Source: Fuerstiella sp.
GTDB lineage: Bacteria; Planctomycetota; Planctomycetia; Planctomycetales; Planctomycetaceae
Direction of reading: 5' to 3'
Assembly: GCA_022843805.1 (NCBI GenBank)
Contig: JALHMY010000066.1
Span: 1-53,344 of the forward strand
DNA: 53,344 nucleotides
A model generated the notes under the pieces. That model saw only the letters and a program-made list of their open reading frames with translations. It was not told where the DNA came from and did no database searches. Both the position numbers and the translations under genes were made by a program. Shown in pieces: positions 44,297 to 52,889 of the stretch. Position 1 is the first letter of the stretch. The number at the start of each line of letters is the position of its first letter.

Positions 44297-44612
44297 GAAG
44301 TTGCGTATTTTGTCAGGGCTGAAAGCCAACGCTGTTAAGGTTTTTTTCGAGTGAAAACAGTGCGATTTAACCCGGAACTGGTTTCACAACAAAGCCTGGG
44401 GTCGACGCGAAGCGGCGCACCCCAGGTTTTTGATGTTTGTTCGCTCAGAACCCTGAAAGGGTTCCACAAGGCTGCGATCGATCGTTAATCGTGTTGTGGA
44501 ACCCCTGTCGGGGTTGGAAAACGGACATCATCTGGCCACCAGAGAGGCCGCCATATTTGCTGATAGAAATGCTTAACAGCGTTGCCCTCCGGGCCTGAAA
44601 TCGCGCAACTTC
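44297..44612. repeat. MITE-like element with long terminal inverted repeats
   Basis: The left terminus (44297-44339) begins GAAGTTGCGTATTTT and ends AACGCTGTTAAG. The right terminus (44572-44612) is its near-perfect reverse complement: CTTAACAGCGTTGCC ... GCGCAACTTC. The roughly 230 bp between hold nested palindromes, CCTGGGGT/ACCCCAGG (44396-44427), GAACCC/GGGTTC (about 44449) and CCACAA/TTGTGG. No coding sequence is seen in 44272-44685. It resembles a small non-autonomous element; no transposase is present in the window. Confidence 0.75.
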
Positions 44613-44685
44613 AAAACACCGGCCCCGGGCTTTCTATTGTGATGTAACAGTGGTCAGCCAGATCACATTCAGGCTAAGGTTTTTT

Positions 44686-45861
44686 TCAGACTTCGGCCAT
44701 TGTTACAACTGGCTGGCGGAGTTCGTCGAAGTGAGGAGTGTATTCAGTGGTCTGTGCCCACTGAATGCACGCATAACCGGCAGCCATATGATCGGACAGT
44801 TCAGTCATGCAGATGCCAGCCGCCAGCAGGACAAGGTGATCACCGTGGCGAAGGGGCAGACGTCCGTTAGCCTTCAGGACTTCAGGCAGGCGGGCGAGGA
44901 TTACGGGTATAGAACTCGAGATTGTGTTTCCGTACTGGTCAAGATTATTCAGGAACTCAACTTCCGGAAACTCAGTTTTTGCGGCTGCTACCAGTGCTCG
45001 CAGAAGTTTTCCGCTGGGCTGGTGGGGAGCAACAACGACTCGCTGGCCGCTTTGGACATCGAGAGAAAGCATTGCCGATCGGAGGTTGTTCAGCATCAGT
45101 TCGATCCCGTTCAGAAAAACGGGTTCGGAATTCATTCGCATCACGGTTCTCCGGACAGGGATGCCGCGAAAAGTGAATGCATCGCACGTGTCTTTGGAAA
45201 ACAAAGGGTGCGGGTTCGGCCGCCGTTCTGCCGGGATCCCGAAGTCTTCGGTGCGAACGACTGAAATCGGACAGCCCCGATCTTTTTCAACAACGACCGC
45301 AGTAGCTCCGGCGGAAACAAGTCCGCAAAAGAGTCGATCGGCCGCATCATGCCAGGTTTCCGGAGTTTCTACCGAAAGCAGCAGCAATCGTCGAAAATTC
45401 GGCTGCTCATCCAGAAGTTCGGACGCATCCTGAAGCAGCTTAAGAAATCCGCAGCATCCATAGTTGAATGCGGTGATCACTGTCGGAGGCACGTCGAGTC
45501 GATCGCGAAGTGACGCAGCCAGTCGCTGACATTCTTCGGGGTCCGTATGGGAATGGCAAAGAAGGACGGCGTCAAAATCGGTAAGTAATGATCCTGTGGA
45601 CTGCTGAACGCGGCGGCACAGTGCTTCTCCCAGATCGGTCGCTGTCAGGCCTTCACGCAGAATTCTCCGAACAGAAATGCCCGTTGATTTTCGTACGCTG
45701 TCAACACCACTGAAGCCAGGGCTGCCGTTCAATCGTGAAAAATCGACGACCTTCTGATTATCGATTTCTTCGAATAAATCCGACTGATCGAACACATCCA
45801 CGACGGTGGACAAGCCTGCCCAGTGTTGAACTGGTCCAGCTTGTTCAGAAATTCGCTGCAT
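44686..45861 (-). CDS. Ketoacyl-ACP synthase III-like condensing enzyme
   Basis: A 391-residue thiolase-fold protein of the KAS III (FabH)-like superfamily. The N-terminal half carries the nucleophile motif NYGCCGF (Cys136 is the probable active Cys). The C-terminal half has APHQPSGKLL (His280) and NLDQYGNTISSSIPV (Asn312), the Cys-His-Asn triad with a His-Asn spacing close to that of E. coli FabH. Overall sequence is divergent from housekeeping FabH (it lacks the usual GCCGRxP opening), suggesting a specialised acyl condensation or acyl transfer. No ACP or ketoreductase gene is adjacent. Preceded by an AT-rich upstream region; flanked by repeat elements on both sides. Confidence 0.85.
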   Translation of the reverse strand: MQRISEQAGPVQHWAGLSTVVDVFDQSDLFEEIDNQKVVDFSRLNGSPGFSGVDSVRKSTGISVRRILREGLTATDLGEALCRRVQQSTGSLLTDFDAVLLCHSHTDPEECQRLAASLRDRLDVPPTVITAFNYGCCGFLKLLQDASELLDEQPNFRRLLLLSVETPETWHDAADRLFCGLVSAGATAVVVEKDRGCPISVVRTEDFGIPAERRPNPHPLFSKDTCDAFTFRGIPVRRTVMRMNSEPVFLNGIELMLNNLRSAMLSLDVQSGQRVVVAPHQPSGKLLRALVAAAKTEFPEVEFLNNLDQYGNTISSSIPVILARLPEVLKANGRLPLRHGDHLVLLAAGICMTELSDHMAAGYACIQWAQTTEYTPHFDELRQPVVTMAEV

Positions 45862-45990
45862 TGGGGATGGCTTTATTGAAGACGTTATTGATCAATCAGC
45901 TGTGAATAAAATTTAACACACAAAGGCCAGAAACCCATACAAAACCGCCGACTCTGCAGACATTCCCTCGGTTCGAGTGCGAGCATGACT

Positions 45991-46336
45991 GTTAGGCGAC
46001 CAGCATTTTAAAAAAACACCATTCACGGCGGCAGGTGGGAGGGCGAAGCTCCTGCTGAGCCGCCAAAAGCTCGGCTCGGCAGGAGCCTCGCCCTCCCGGT
46101 AAAGCCAAAAACTCGGCTCGGCGGGAGCCTCGCCCTCCCGGTAAAGCGAAAATCTCGGCTCGGCGGGAGCCTCGCCCTCCCGGTAAAGCGAAAAGTTCGG
46201 CTCGGCGGGAGCCTCGCCCTCCCGGTAAAGCGAAAAGTTCGGCTCGGCGGGAGCCTCGCCCTCCCGGTAAAGCGAAAAGCTCGGCTCGGCAGGAGCCTCG
46301 CCCTCCCGGTAAAGCCGATTTTGCAGCTCGCCTTAG
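45991..46336. repeat. Repeat element C: inverted and tandem REP-like array
   Basis: The leader GTTAGGCGACCAGCATTTT is shared with A and B. One forward unit GGGAGGGCGAAGCTCCTGC (46037) is followed by six reversed units starting at 46073, 46115, 46157, 46199, 46241 and 46283, an exact 42-bp period. The right end reads GCTCGCCTTAG (46326-46336), as in element B. The minus-strand open frame across it (46023-46445) is a by-product of the period. It lies between two minus-strand genes. Confidence 0.85.
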
Positions 46337-46374
46337 TGCAGGGATAACTGACGTGACTGGCAGCGCCGATCATT

Positions 46375-47778
46375 TTATGCCTGAATTTCAAATCCTTTCC
46401 GCTGTTCCCGAGCCTGCCATGCGGCTGCCTCCGGATCCCCTTCAATTTGTTCTGTCTCGGGATTCCAGTGCAGAGTGCGATTCAGCCGAATCGCGATGTT
46501 GGCAAGGTGGCAGACGGTCATCGCCCGGTGGTGGCTGTGTACGTCTGAAATCGGCTGCGTGCGATCAGCGATGCAATCGAAAAAGTTTCGCATATGAGCG
46601 TTCCGCGGTTCTTCTCCGGGCAATTTTCCCTTGTAAAGAGTTCGCAGCGTCTCTTCCTTCAGAGGATTTGTCTTCAGGCTGTCGACGGCGGCGCCTGTCA
46701 GTTTTCCCCGGTTCACAAAAATTCGACCGTCAGTCCCCTCAAGCATCAGGCCATTGTCGAAGCCAAGGTCAGCAGCATTGTCCCTGATATGCAGCACCGC
46801 ACCATTTGCGAATGTGGAAGTTACGTGAAACTCCGTTGCCGTGTTGTACTGGCTGTCATCAGCTGGCATTCCCTTTTCAAGTGCCACAGGATGCCGGGCC
46901 ATGACTGGTTCAACTTTTACCGGCCCGGTGTTCTCCAGATTGAATGCCCAGGCTGCAATATCCACGTGATGAGCGCCCCAGTCAGTCATCTTGCCGCCTG
47001 AGTATTCATACCACCAGCGAAACTCATAGTGGCATCGGGAATTGCCGTACCTGTTATCAGTGGCCTTAAAACGGTAGTCAACTTTAGGTGCCTGTCCGAG
47101 CCACATATCCCAGTTCAATCCATTCGGTACGGGAGCGACGGGTATCGGGCCGCTGGCCGGAGCTCCGCCAATAGCGACTGTGACCGTCTTGAGCGTTCCG
47201 ATGCGTCCTTCCCGAATCAGGGCAACGGCATGAACGAAGCGTAAATCCATCTCGCTTCGCTGCTGAGTCCCTACCTGGAACACTCTCCCCGTTTCTTCCA
47301 GTACTTTGCGGATCTGTTTCCCCTCTTCGATCGTGAGAGTGAGGGGTTTCTCACAGTAAACATCCTTTCCGGCTCGAAGTGCTTCAATCGCGATTTTGGA
47401 ATGCCAGTGATCCGGAGTCACAATCGTGACAACATCAATATCTTTACGGTCGAGAAGCTTTCGGTAGTCTTCATACATTTCCACCGAGCGATCGATACCT
47501 TTTCGCCCGTTCAGCTCCAGCGCCTTTGCCTTGCCCTTCTCCATGTTGCCGGAGTCGACATCGCAGACCGCCGCACATTCACTGAACTGCATGGCATTTG
47601 GTCCAACCGCATTCCAGCGATCTCCCGTGCCAATGCATCCCAGCACCGGACGTTCTGCCGCGCTGCGAAAAGGCGCTGCCATGGACGATGGAGCAAACCA
47701 ATAGGGAGATGCGGCCGCGGCGAGGCCAGCGAGTCCGGCGTTTTTCAAAAAGCGGCGACGTGAAGAGAAGCGTGCCAT
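46375..47778 (-). CDS. Tat-exported Gfo/Idh/MocA family oxidoreductase
   Basis: A 467-residue protein. The Tat leader MARFSSRRRFLKNAGLAGLA precedes a Rossmann domain with GCIGTGDRWNAVG (NAD(P) loop) and a CDVD acidic strand end. The family motif YCEKPLTLTIEEGK holds the conserved Lys. The C-terminal half is the alpha/beta dimer domain (YEFRWWYEYSGGKMTDWGAH, with the conserved His). Such exported oxidoreductases are numerous in planctomycetes and probably act on sugars or inositols, carrying pre-bound cofactor through Tat. ATG 47778 with GGAG upstream is chosen; the frame opens at 47835. The substrate is not determinable. Likely its own transcription unit. Confidence 0.92.
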   Translation of the reverse strand: MARFSSRRRFLKNAGLAGLAAAASPYWFAPSSMAAPFRSAAERPVLGCIGTGDRWNAVGPNAMQFSECAAVCDVDSGNMEKGKAKALELNGRKGIDRSVEMYEDYRKLLDRKDIDVVTIVTPDHWHSKIAIEALRAGKDVYCEKPLTLTIEEGKQIRKVLEETGRVFQVGTQQRSEMDLRFVHAVALIREGRIGTLKTVTVAIGGAPASGPIPVAPVPNGLNWDMWLGQAPKVDYRFKATDNRYGNSRCHYEFRWWYEYSGGKMTDWGAHHVDIAAWAFNLENTGPVKVEPVMARHPVALEKGMPADDSQYNTATEFHVTSTFANGAVLHIRDNAADLGFDNGLMLEGTDGRIFVNRGKLTGAAVDSLKTNPLKEETLRTLYKGKLPGEEPRNAHMRNFFDCIADRTQPISDVHSHHRAMTVCHLANIAIRLNRTLHWNPETEQIEGDPEAAAWQAREQRKGFEIQA

Positions 47779-47835
47779 CGTTGATTTCTCCAGCCTGTTA
47801 CAAAGGAATTCTGCGTCCGGGACACCATTCTGCAT

Positions 47836-48645
47836 TCAACCCGCCCGCAGAAATGGCGAACGGCAACTGTGCAATAGAACACATTCTACCGCCACTCGGG
47901 ACGGACTTCAAAACGGACGTGCGTTTCCTGCAGCAGTTTTACTGGTCCGGTGTCGTGATAAACCGGTTCTGTGGGAAAGACTCCGGCAAGACCAGCAATC
48001 GTGTGAATCAAGGTGGGCGGAATGCGAAACGGCCTTGTTCGAAAACCTCGAACAAGGCCGTTTCATAAATCTGCTCGCAAATGGACGAGAACAAAGGAGA
48101 ACGGACAGTTCATCTCCCTATGAATACCGCGAGCATTTTCCGGAAACCCCCCGGACAGGTAAAAAAACCGCCTGCAGCCTTTTGTGGAAGGTCTGCAAAC
48201 GAATCGAACACCATCTAATCGCACACCCGGCTATCAACAATACGTACCAAATCACATCGACAACCTGATCACAGCGACAACCTGACGGCCGAGAGTCGGC
48301 GACTGCGGGCAGCAAAGGCAAACAAGAGATGCCGAATCACAATGCAATCTTCATGCCGAAGGCATGTCAGCTCAGCTCTTTCTCTTCCGCCTGATCAGGA
48401 GAATAGTAGATTCCCAATGGATTACAATAGGAGTTGCTCCGAAAACTGGCAGGAAATATCCTCCGGTCATACTTAGGTTTCCCAGACTACCAAAAAAACT
48501 GTGCTGAAGTGGAGCACACGGTCAGCAAAATGAAACAGCAGGGTCCGGATACGAGTGGCAAATCGCTCTCAACTCGAAAATCAATTTTCGTTAGAGTCAC
48601 TCATCATCGCCTTACCGGGCCGTGAACTGTTTGCGGCCGTAACCT
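47836..48645. other. Long divergent intergenic region without a convincing gene
   Basis: This roughly 800-bp stretch lies between divergent genes. It holds one strong hairpin (48026-48064, listed separately) and some short inverted repeats, for example GAAAATCAATTTTC near 48580. Short open frames such as 48434-48625 have no ribosome binding site or protein-like pattern. It could hold an unrecognised small RNA. Confidence 0.4.
48026..48064. terminator. Perfect 17-bp stem-loop
   Basis: Arms GAAACGGCCTTGTTCGA and its exact complement are separated by a 5-nt loop (AAACC). No T-run follows on either strand. Such strong hairpins usually mark transcript ends, yet the flanking genes both point away from it, so an unannotated transcript may end here. 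Confidence 0.55.
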
Positions 48646-48708
48646 GTGCCGACAACGAGACGAGTGAAGCAATTCCGGAAGAGCCGCCGTAAATTAATTG
48701 AAGCGACT

Positions 48709-49563
48709 ATGAAAGTTCGATCCCGAATTCTGAATATTGTACTCGCATTCTTCGGCAGCCTTGTTCTAAGGCTTTTGTTTCTGACGGTGCGTGTTGATCA
48801 TCGAAGCGTGGAAGCCGAAGCAACCCCGTATGTTCGGCCGACTCAACGGAAGCGATATGCGTTTTGTATGTGGCACGATGGGATCGCCATAGCAGTGTTT
48901 GCGATGCGCACGTGGTTTCTTTCGGGGCTGATTAGTCAGCACCGGGACGGTAGTTATCTGGCTGATGCAGCAAAACTGTGTGGAATAAAACCAGTCCGCG
49001 GGTCGGCCAGTCGAGGTGGGGCTGGAGCAGTCAGTCAGCTGCTGGCTTTGTCGGAATACCATCTGGCGATGACCCCGGACGGACCTCGCGGTCCTCGACG
49101 TACCATAAAGGAAGGCATTATTTATATTGCTTCCCGTTCGGGCAGGCCGATAGTGCCGACAGCGATATCGGCGTATCCGGCCTGGTCGATAGACGGCAGC
49201 TGGACGAACATGTTGCTTCCCAGGCCGTTTGGAAAAGTGTTACTGATTGCGGGGCGGCCAGTCGAGATTCCGGAAGGCCTGGATCGCAAACATTTTGCTG
49301 AATACGCATCCATTTTGCAGACGGAAATGGATCGGCTGGATAAGATCGCAGAGAGGATTCTGGACGGTGACGTATCCGCCTCAGAAGAAATTGCTCAGCG
49401 TTCTCTCTTTCCTCATGAGGGCAGTTCAGAGCGTGCCTGTCGTTTAAGGATTGCGGTGTTGCCGGGTGATGCCGCTGAATCTGATGGTCAGGACGCTGAC
49501 ACTGATGAAAACGATGACGTTGATGGCACCGGGCAATTGTCACAGCAGCGCAGAATCGCCTGA
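48709..49563 (+). CDS. DUF374-type lysophospholipid/lipid A acyltransferase-like protein
   Basis: A 284-residue protein from ATG 48709; GTG 48646 would add 21 residues. The N-terminal membrane segment (RILNIVLAFFGSLVLRLLFL) anchors it. The catalytic region has MWHDGIAIAVF (probable acyltransferase His), ISQHRDGSYLADAAKLCGI, RGSASRGGAGAV, the signature MTPDGPRGPRRTIKEG and PTAISAYPAWSIDGSWTN. DUF374 proteins are relatives of the LPLAT family and may take part in lipid A or phospholipid acylation at the inner membrane. The last 60 residues are acidic (DGQDADTDENDDVDGT) and not part of the family. The next gene starts 45 bp after the stop. Confidence 0.87.
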   Translation: MKVRSRILNIVLAFFGSLVLRLLFLTVRVDHRSVEAEATPYVRPTQRKRYAFCMWHDGIAIAVFAMRTWFLSGLISQHRDGSYLADAAKLCGIKPVRGSASRGGAGAVSQLLALSEYHLAMTPDGPRGPRRTIKEGIIYIASRSGRPIVPTAISAYPAWSIDGSWTNMLLPRPFGKVLLIAGRPVEIPEGLDRKHFAEYASILQTEMDRLDKIAERILDGDVSASEEIAQRSLFPHEGSSERACRLRIAVLPGDAAESDGQDADTDENDDVDGTGQLSQQRRIA

Positions 49564-49608
49564 GAGAGCGGTCGTTAATTGTGCTTTACTCATAAAGGCT
49601 GAGTTCTG

Positions 49609-50628
49609 ATGAAGGCCATTCAGTTTGAGGTATCGGGAGAGCCGTCGCAGGTTCTGAAATGTATTAGTGCAGGGATACCGGAACCACAGCACGGTGAGGT
49701 TTTGGTGAAAATGCTGGCTTCTCCGATCAATCCTTCGGATCTGATGTACATTCGCGGTCGATACACCGTGCTGGCTCAGTGCCCGGCAAGGCCGGGTTTC
49801 GAAGGTGTTGGTGTTGTCGAGCATTCCGGGGGAGGTCTGCGAGGACGACTTTTTCGTGGTCGGCGAGTGGTTGTGTTGAACCGGAAGGGTGGGAACTGGT
49901 CGGAATATGCTGCCGTGCCAGCGGAACAGGTCATTCCGGTCAGCAGTCAGCTGACGGACGAACAGGCAGCGACGTTTTTCGTCAATCCTGCCACCGCATG
50001 GGTGATGACTCAGGAAGTTCTGCGAATTCCTCGAAATGCCTGGCTCCTGCAGACGGCAGCTGCATCATCGCTTGGTCGTATGATTGTTCGCCTGGGCGGG
50101 CGATGTGGATTCCGTACCCTGAATGTTGTCCGGCGCCAGGCACAGGCCGAAGAGCTGAAGGCACTTGGGGCGGACCATGTAGTGGTGTTTGACGGTGAGG
50201 TGCATTCGGCCGACGTTCTTCGCGACGAGGTGCAGCGAGTTACCGGTGGAGCGGGAATTCAATATGCCGTTGATGCGGTAGGAGGAGAGACGGGCGCTGC
50301 GGTGATTAGTTGTCTGGGGCGGAGCGGACACTTGTTGCTTTATGGCACACTCGGTAATCGCCCCCTGCAGTTTTCTTCTCGAACGTTGATGACGACCGGA
50401 TCGAAGGTCGAGGGATTCTGGCTGGGAAACTTTATGGAGAACGTCAGTCTGCCTTTCAAGTTGCTGCTGGTACGCAGAATTACCAAACTGATTCTTGAAG
50501 GCATTCTGGCGTCGGAAATCCGGGCGACTTTTGATTTGGAGCAGGCCAGTGCGGCAGTGATTGCTGCTGAGATGCCGGCAACTTCGGGAAAAGTGCTGTT
50601 TAAAGCCGGCGCCATCGACAGGAAGTGA
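49609..50628 (+). CDS. Zinc-independent MDR alcohol dehydrogenase/quinone oxidoreductase (MECR-like)
   Basis: A 339-residue medium-chain dehydrogenase/reductase. The N-terminal GroES-like domain has SPINPSDLMYIRGRY and RPGFEGVGVVEHSGG. The NAD(P)-binding domain has NPATAWVMTQE, LQTAAASSLGRMIV, LNVVRRQAQAEELKALGADH and YAVDAVGGETGAAV. The usual Zn-ligand Cys/His residues are absent, as in quinone reductases and trans-2-enoyl-CoA reductases (MECR). A role in enoyl-thioester or quinone reduction is likely, in the cytoplasm. Its position after an acyltransferase hints at lipid metabolism but is not proof. Confidence 0.9.
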   Translation: MKAIQFEVSGEPSQVLKCISAGIPEPQHGEVLVKMLASPINPSDLMYIRGRYTVLAQCPARPGFEGVGVVEHSGGGLRGRLFRGRRVVVLNRKGGNWSEYAAVPAEQVIPVSSQLTDEQAATFFVNPATAWVMTQEVLRIPRNAWLLQTAAASSLGRMIVRLGGRCGFRTLNVVRRQAQAEELKALGADHVVVFDGEVHSADVLRDEVQRVTGGAGIQYAVDAVGGETGAAVISCLGRSGHLLLYGTLGNRPLQFSSRTLMTTGSKVEGFWLGNFMENVSLPFKLLLVRRITKLILEGILASEIRATFDLEQASAAVIAAEMPATSGKVLFKAGAIDRK

Positions 50629-50863
50629 AAGATTTCGGGTCAGCCTTCCATTGCACAGGCGTTTCACACTCGGTTGACACGGGTGAATTACCGAAAACGG
50701 ATTTCACTTAAGGGAACGCCTAAATCCCAATCCCTGGCGAATTGCGGTACTTTCGGAACTGAGTTAACCTCCGCGGTTTCAGGGAAATGCAGGGCGAAGT
50801 TGAAATTGAACAAGCGTCGGTGCGTATCGACCAGGCTGCGACGATTCAGGATACCTTAGTAAT

Positions 50864-52810
50864 ATGGAAAAGCCATCGGGCGAAGTGCCAAAACCTCCGA
50901 GACCTGTCAAACCGGATGGCAGTTCGGGCGAAGAGCCGCGACGTCGTGCATTTGGCCCGATGACGCTGCTGTTGATCGCGTTGTTTCTCATGGGCGGCTA
51001 TCTGCTCTTTGATTCTCCTTCCAATCATGGATCCACGGTTCCATACCAGTTTTTCTTTCGGGAGCTGGAAAAGCAGAACGTAAAGTCTGTGACGTTCTAC
51101 GGAGAGATTCTTACCGGAACGTGGAAAGAAATTCCCGCCACCCCGCCTGAGGGATTTCGTGGAAATCTGCGACCGGAATTCAATACCGTTTTGCTTCCGC
51201 CGTATGCTGAAGACAGCGAACTGGTCGCGACGTTAAAACGCAGCAAAGTAGAAACGTTTAGTGCGGAACGCACGACAATCAGTCCACTGGCGGAACTCGC
51301 GGTCTGGCTGGCCATTCCGGCTTTGTTTCTTGTGGTCATGTGGTCGATGATGCGACGGTCTGCCGATCCGTTCTCCGGCGGGGGAATGATGGGCAGCTTT
51401 ATTCGCAGCCCGGCCCGGCGCTTTGAAAAGACCGACAAAGCAGTCACTTTTGACGACGTCGCCGGATTGAAGTCTGCCAAGCAGGATCTTCAGGAGGTTG
51501 TCGAGTTTCTGAAAACTCCCAAGCGGTTTACCAGGCTGGGAGCGAAAATTCCGAAGGGTGTGTTGCTGCTTGGTCCTCCGGGAACGGGCAAGACCCTTCT
51601 GGCGCGGGCAACTGCGGGAGAAGCAGGGGTTCCCTTCTTTTCCATCAACGGATCGGAATTCATCCAGATGTTTGTCGGAGTGGGTGCTACGCGAGTTCGT
51701 GACCTGTTCAAGACAGCTCGGGAGAGTGCTCCTTGTATCGTGTTTATTGATGAAATTGACGCAGTGGGGCGAGTACGTGGCGCGGGTGTTGGTGGCGGTC
51801 ATGACGAGCGCGAACAGACACTGAATCAAATCCTCAGTGAAATGGATGGATTTCAGCAGACTGATACAATTATTGTGATTGCCGCTACGAACCGAAATGA
51901 TGTTCTGGACCCGGCTTTGTTGCGTCCGGGACGCTTTGATCGGCATGTCACGGTAGAGAAGCCGGCACGTGAAGGTCGACTGGGGATTCTTAAAGTTCAT
52001 ACCAGGAAAGTGCCTCTGGCCGATGACGTGGATCTGGAGGCAATGGCCCGGGCCACGATGGGCTACAGCGGTGCAGAGCTCGAAAAGCTTGTTAATGAAG
52101 CCGCCATTAAGGCAGCGAGGGAAGACAAGCGCAAGGTTGAAATGAGCGATTTCCTGTTTGCTCATGACCTTGTAGTGATGGGGGCACCTCGGGACGAGCA
52201 GATGGATGCTCATGAAAAGAAACTAACGGCCTGGCACGAATCGGGGCACGCGGTCCTGGGTTGGTTTCAGCACGGCGTGGATCCCGTGCACAAGGTTTCG
52301 ATTGTTCCCAGAGGCCGTGCGCTGGGAGTGACGATGTTTGCCCCGGAAAAAGAACTCTATAATGTTGGTGAAAAGCAGCTCCGCGCCCGTTTGATTATGA
52401 TGATGGGCGGCAGAGCGGCTGAAAAACTTGTGTTCAACGAATATTCAGCGGGCGCTCAGGATGATATTGATCGGGCAACTCGACTGGCCCGCAAGATGGT
52501 CGCCAGCTGGGGCATGTCAGAGAAAATTGGGCCGGTGTCGTTTAAACAATCTGAAGAGCATCCTTTTCTTGGAAAGGAAATGCACTCATACCGTGAGTTC
52601 AGTGAAGAAACGGCCCGTCTGATCGACATCGAAGTGCAAAAGATTATGCAGGAGGCGAGTGAGGCTGCAACCAGGATGCTGAATGACCACCGACCGCAGC
52701 TGGATCGCCTTGCTGAAGCTCTGCTCGAACATGAAAATGTTGAGCAGACTCAGCTGACAGAGATCCTCGGACCGCGTCCGCTGGGTTCAGATGAAGAACC
52801 CAGGGATTAG
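50864..52810 (+). CDS. ftsH: ATP-dependent zinc metalloprotease FtsH
   Basis: A 648-residue membrane AAA+ protease that degrades damaged membrane proteins and regulators. Two N-terminal membrane segments (about 31-49 and 143-163) flank a small extracytoplasmic domain. The AAA domain has Walker A GPPGTGKT (237-244), pore loop MFVGVGA, Walker [10 protein letters not shown] (292-300) and the second region of homology [20 protein letters not shown]. The protease domain has HESGH (His458, His462), with an expected third ligand in the [12 protein letters not shown] region. The length fits the family. No strong ribosome binding site before the ATG. The 235-bp upstream gap probably contains its own promoter. 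Confidence 0.98.
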   Translation: MEKPSGEVPKPPRPVKPDGSSGEEPRRRAFGPMTLLLIALFLMGGYLLFDSPSNHGSTVPYQFFFRELEKQNVKSVTFYGEILTGTWKEIPATPPEGFRGNLRPEFNTVLLPPYAEDSELVATLKRSKVETFSAERTTISPLAELAVWLAIPALFLVVMWSMMRRSADPFSGGGMMGSFIRSPARRFEKTDKAVTFDDVAGLKSAKQDLQEVVEFLKTPKRFTRLGAKIPKGVLLLGPPGTGKTLLARATAGEAGVPFFSINGSEFIQMFVGVGATRVRDLFKTARESAPCIVFIDEIDAVGRVRGAGVGGGHDEREQTLNQILSEMDGFQQTDTIIVIAATNRNDVLDPALLRPGRFDRHVTVEKPAREGRLGILKVHTRKVPLADDVDLEAMARATMGYSGAELEKLVNEAAIKAAREDKRKVEMSDFLFAHDLVVMGAPRDEQMDAHEKKLTAWHESGHAVLGWFQHGVDPVHKVSIVPRGRALGVTMFAPEKELYNVGEKQLRARLIMMMGGRAAEKLVFNEYSAGAQDDIDRATRLARKMVASWGMSEKIGPVSFKQSEEHPFLGKEMHSYREFSEETARLIDIEVQKIMQEASEAATRMLNDHRPQLDRLAEALLEHENVEQTQLTEILGPRPLGSDEEPRD

Positions 52811-52889
52811 TGAACCGTCACAGATTGATTTTGAGGGTTACAGAATTAAACGCTTTCCGATTCGCGATCTTCGTTTTAACACCTTGAAA

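Noticed and set aside
45960..45990. GGTTCGAGTGC near 45970 as a tRNA T-arm
   Set aside because: No matching acceptor, D or anticodon arms could be drawn around it.
39803..46320. Possible CRISPR arrays in elements B and C
   Set aside because: The units are contiguous 38- or 42-bp repeats with nearly no variable spacer, and no cas genes are nearby.
46023..46445. 140-residue minus-strand open frame with repeated GRARLPPSR-type steps
   Set aside because: A by-product of the 42-bp element C array, overlapping the end of the Gfo/Idh/MocA gene.
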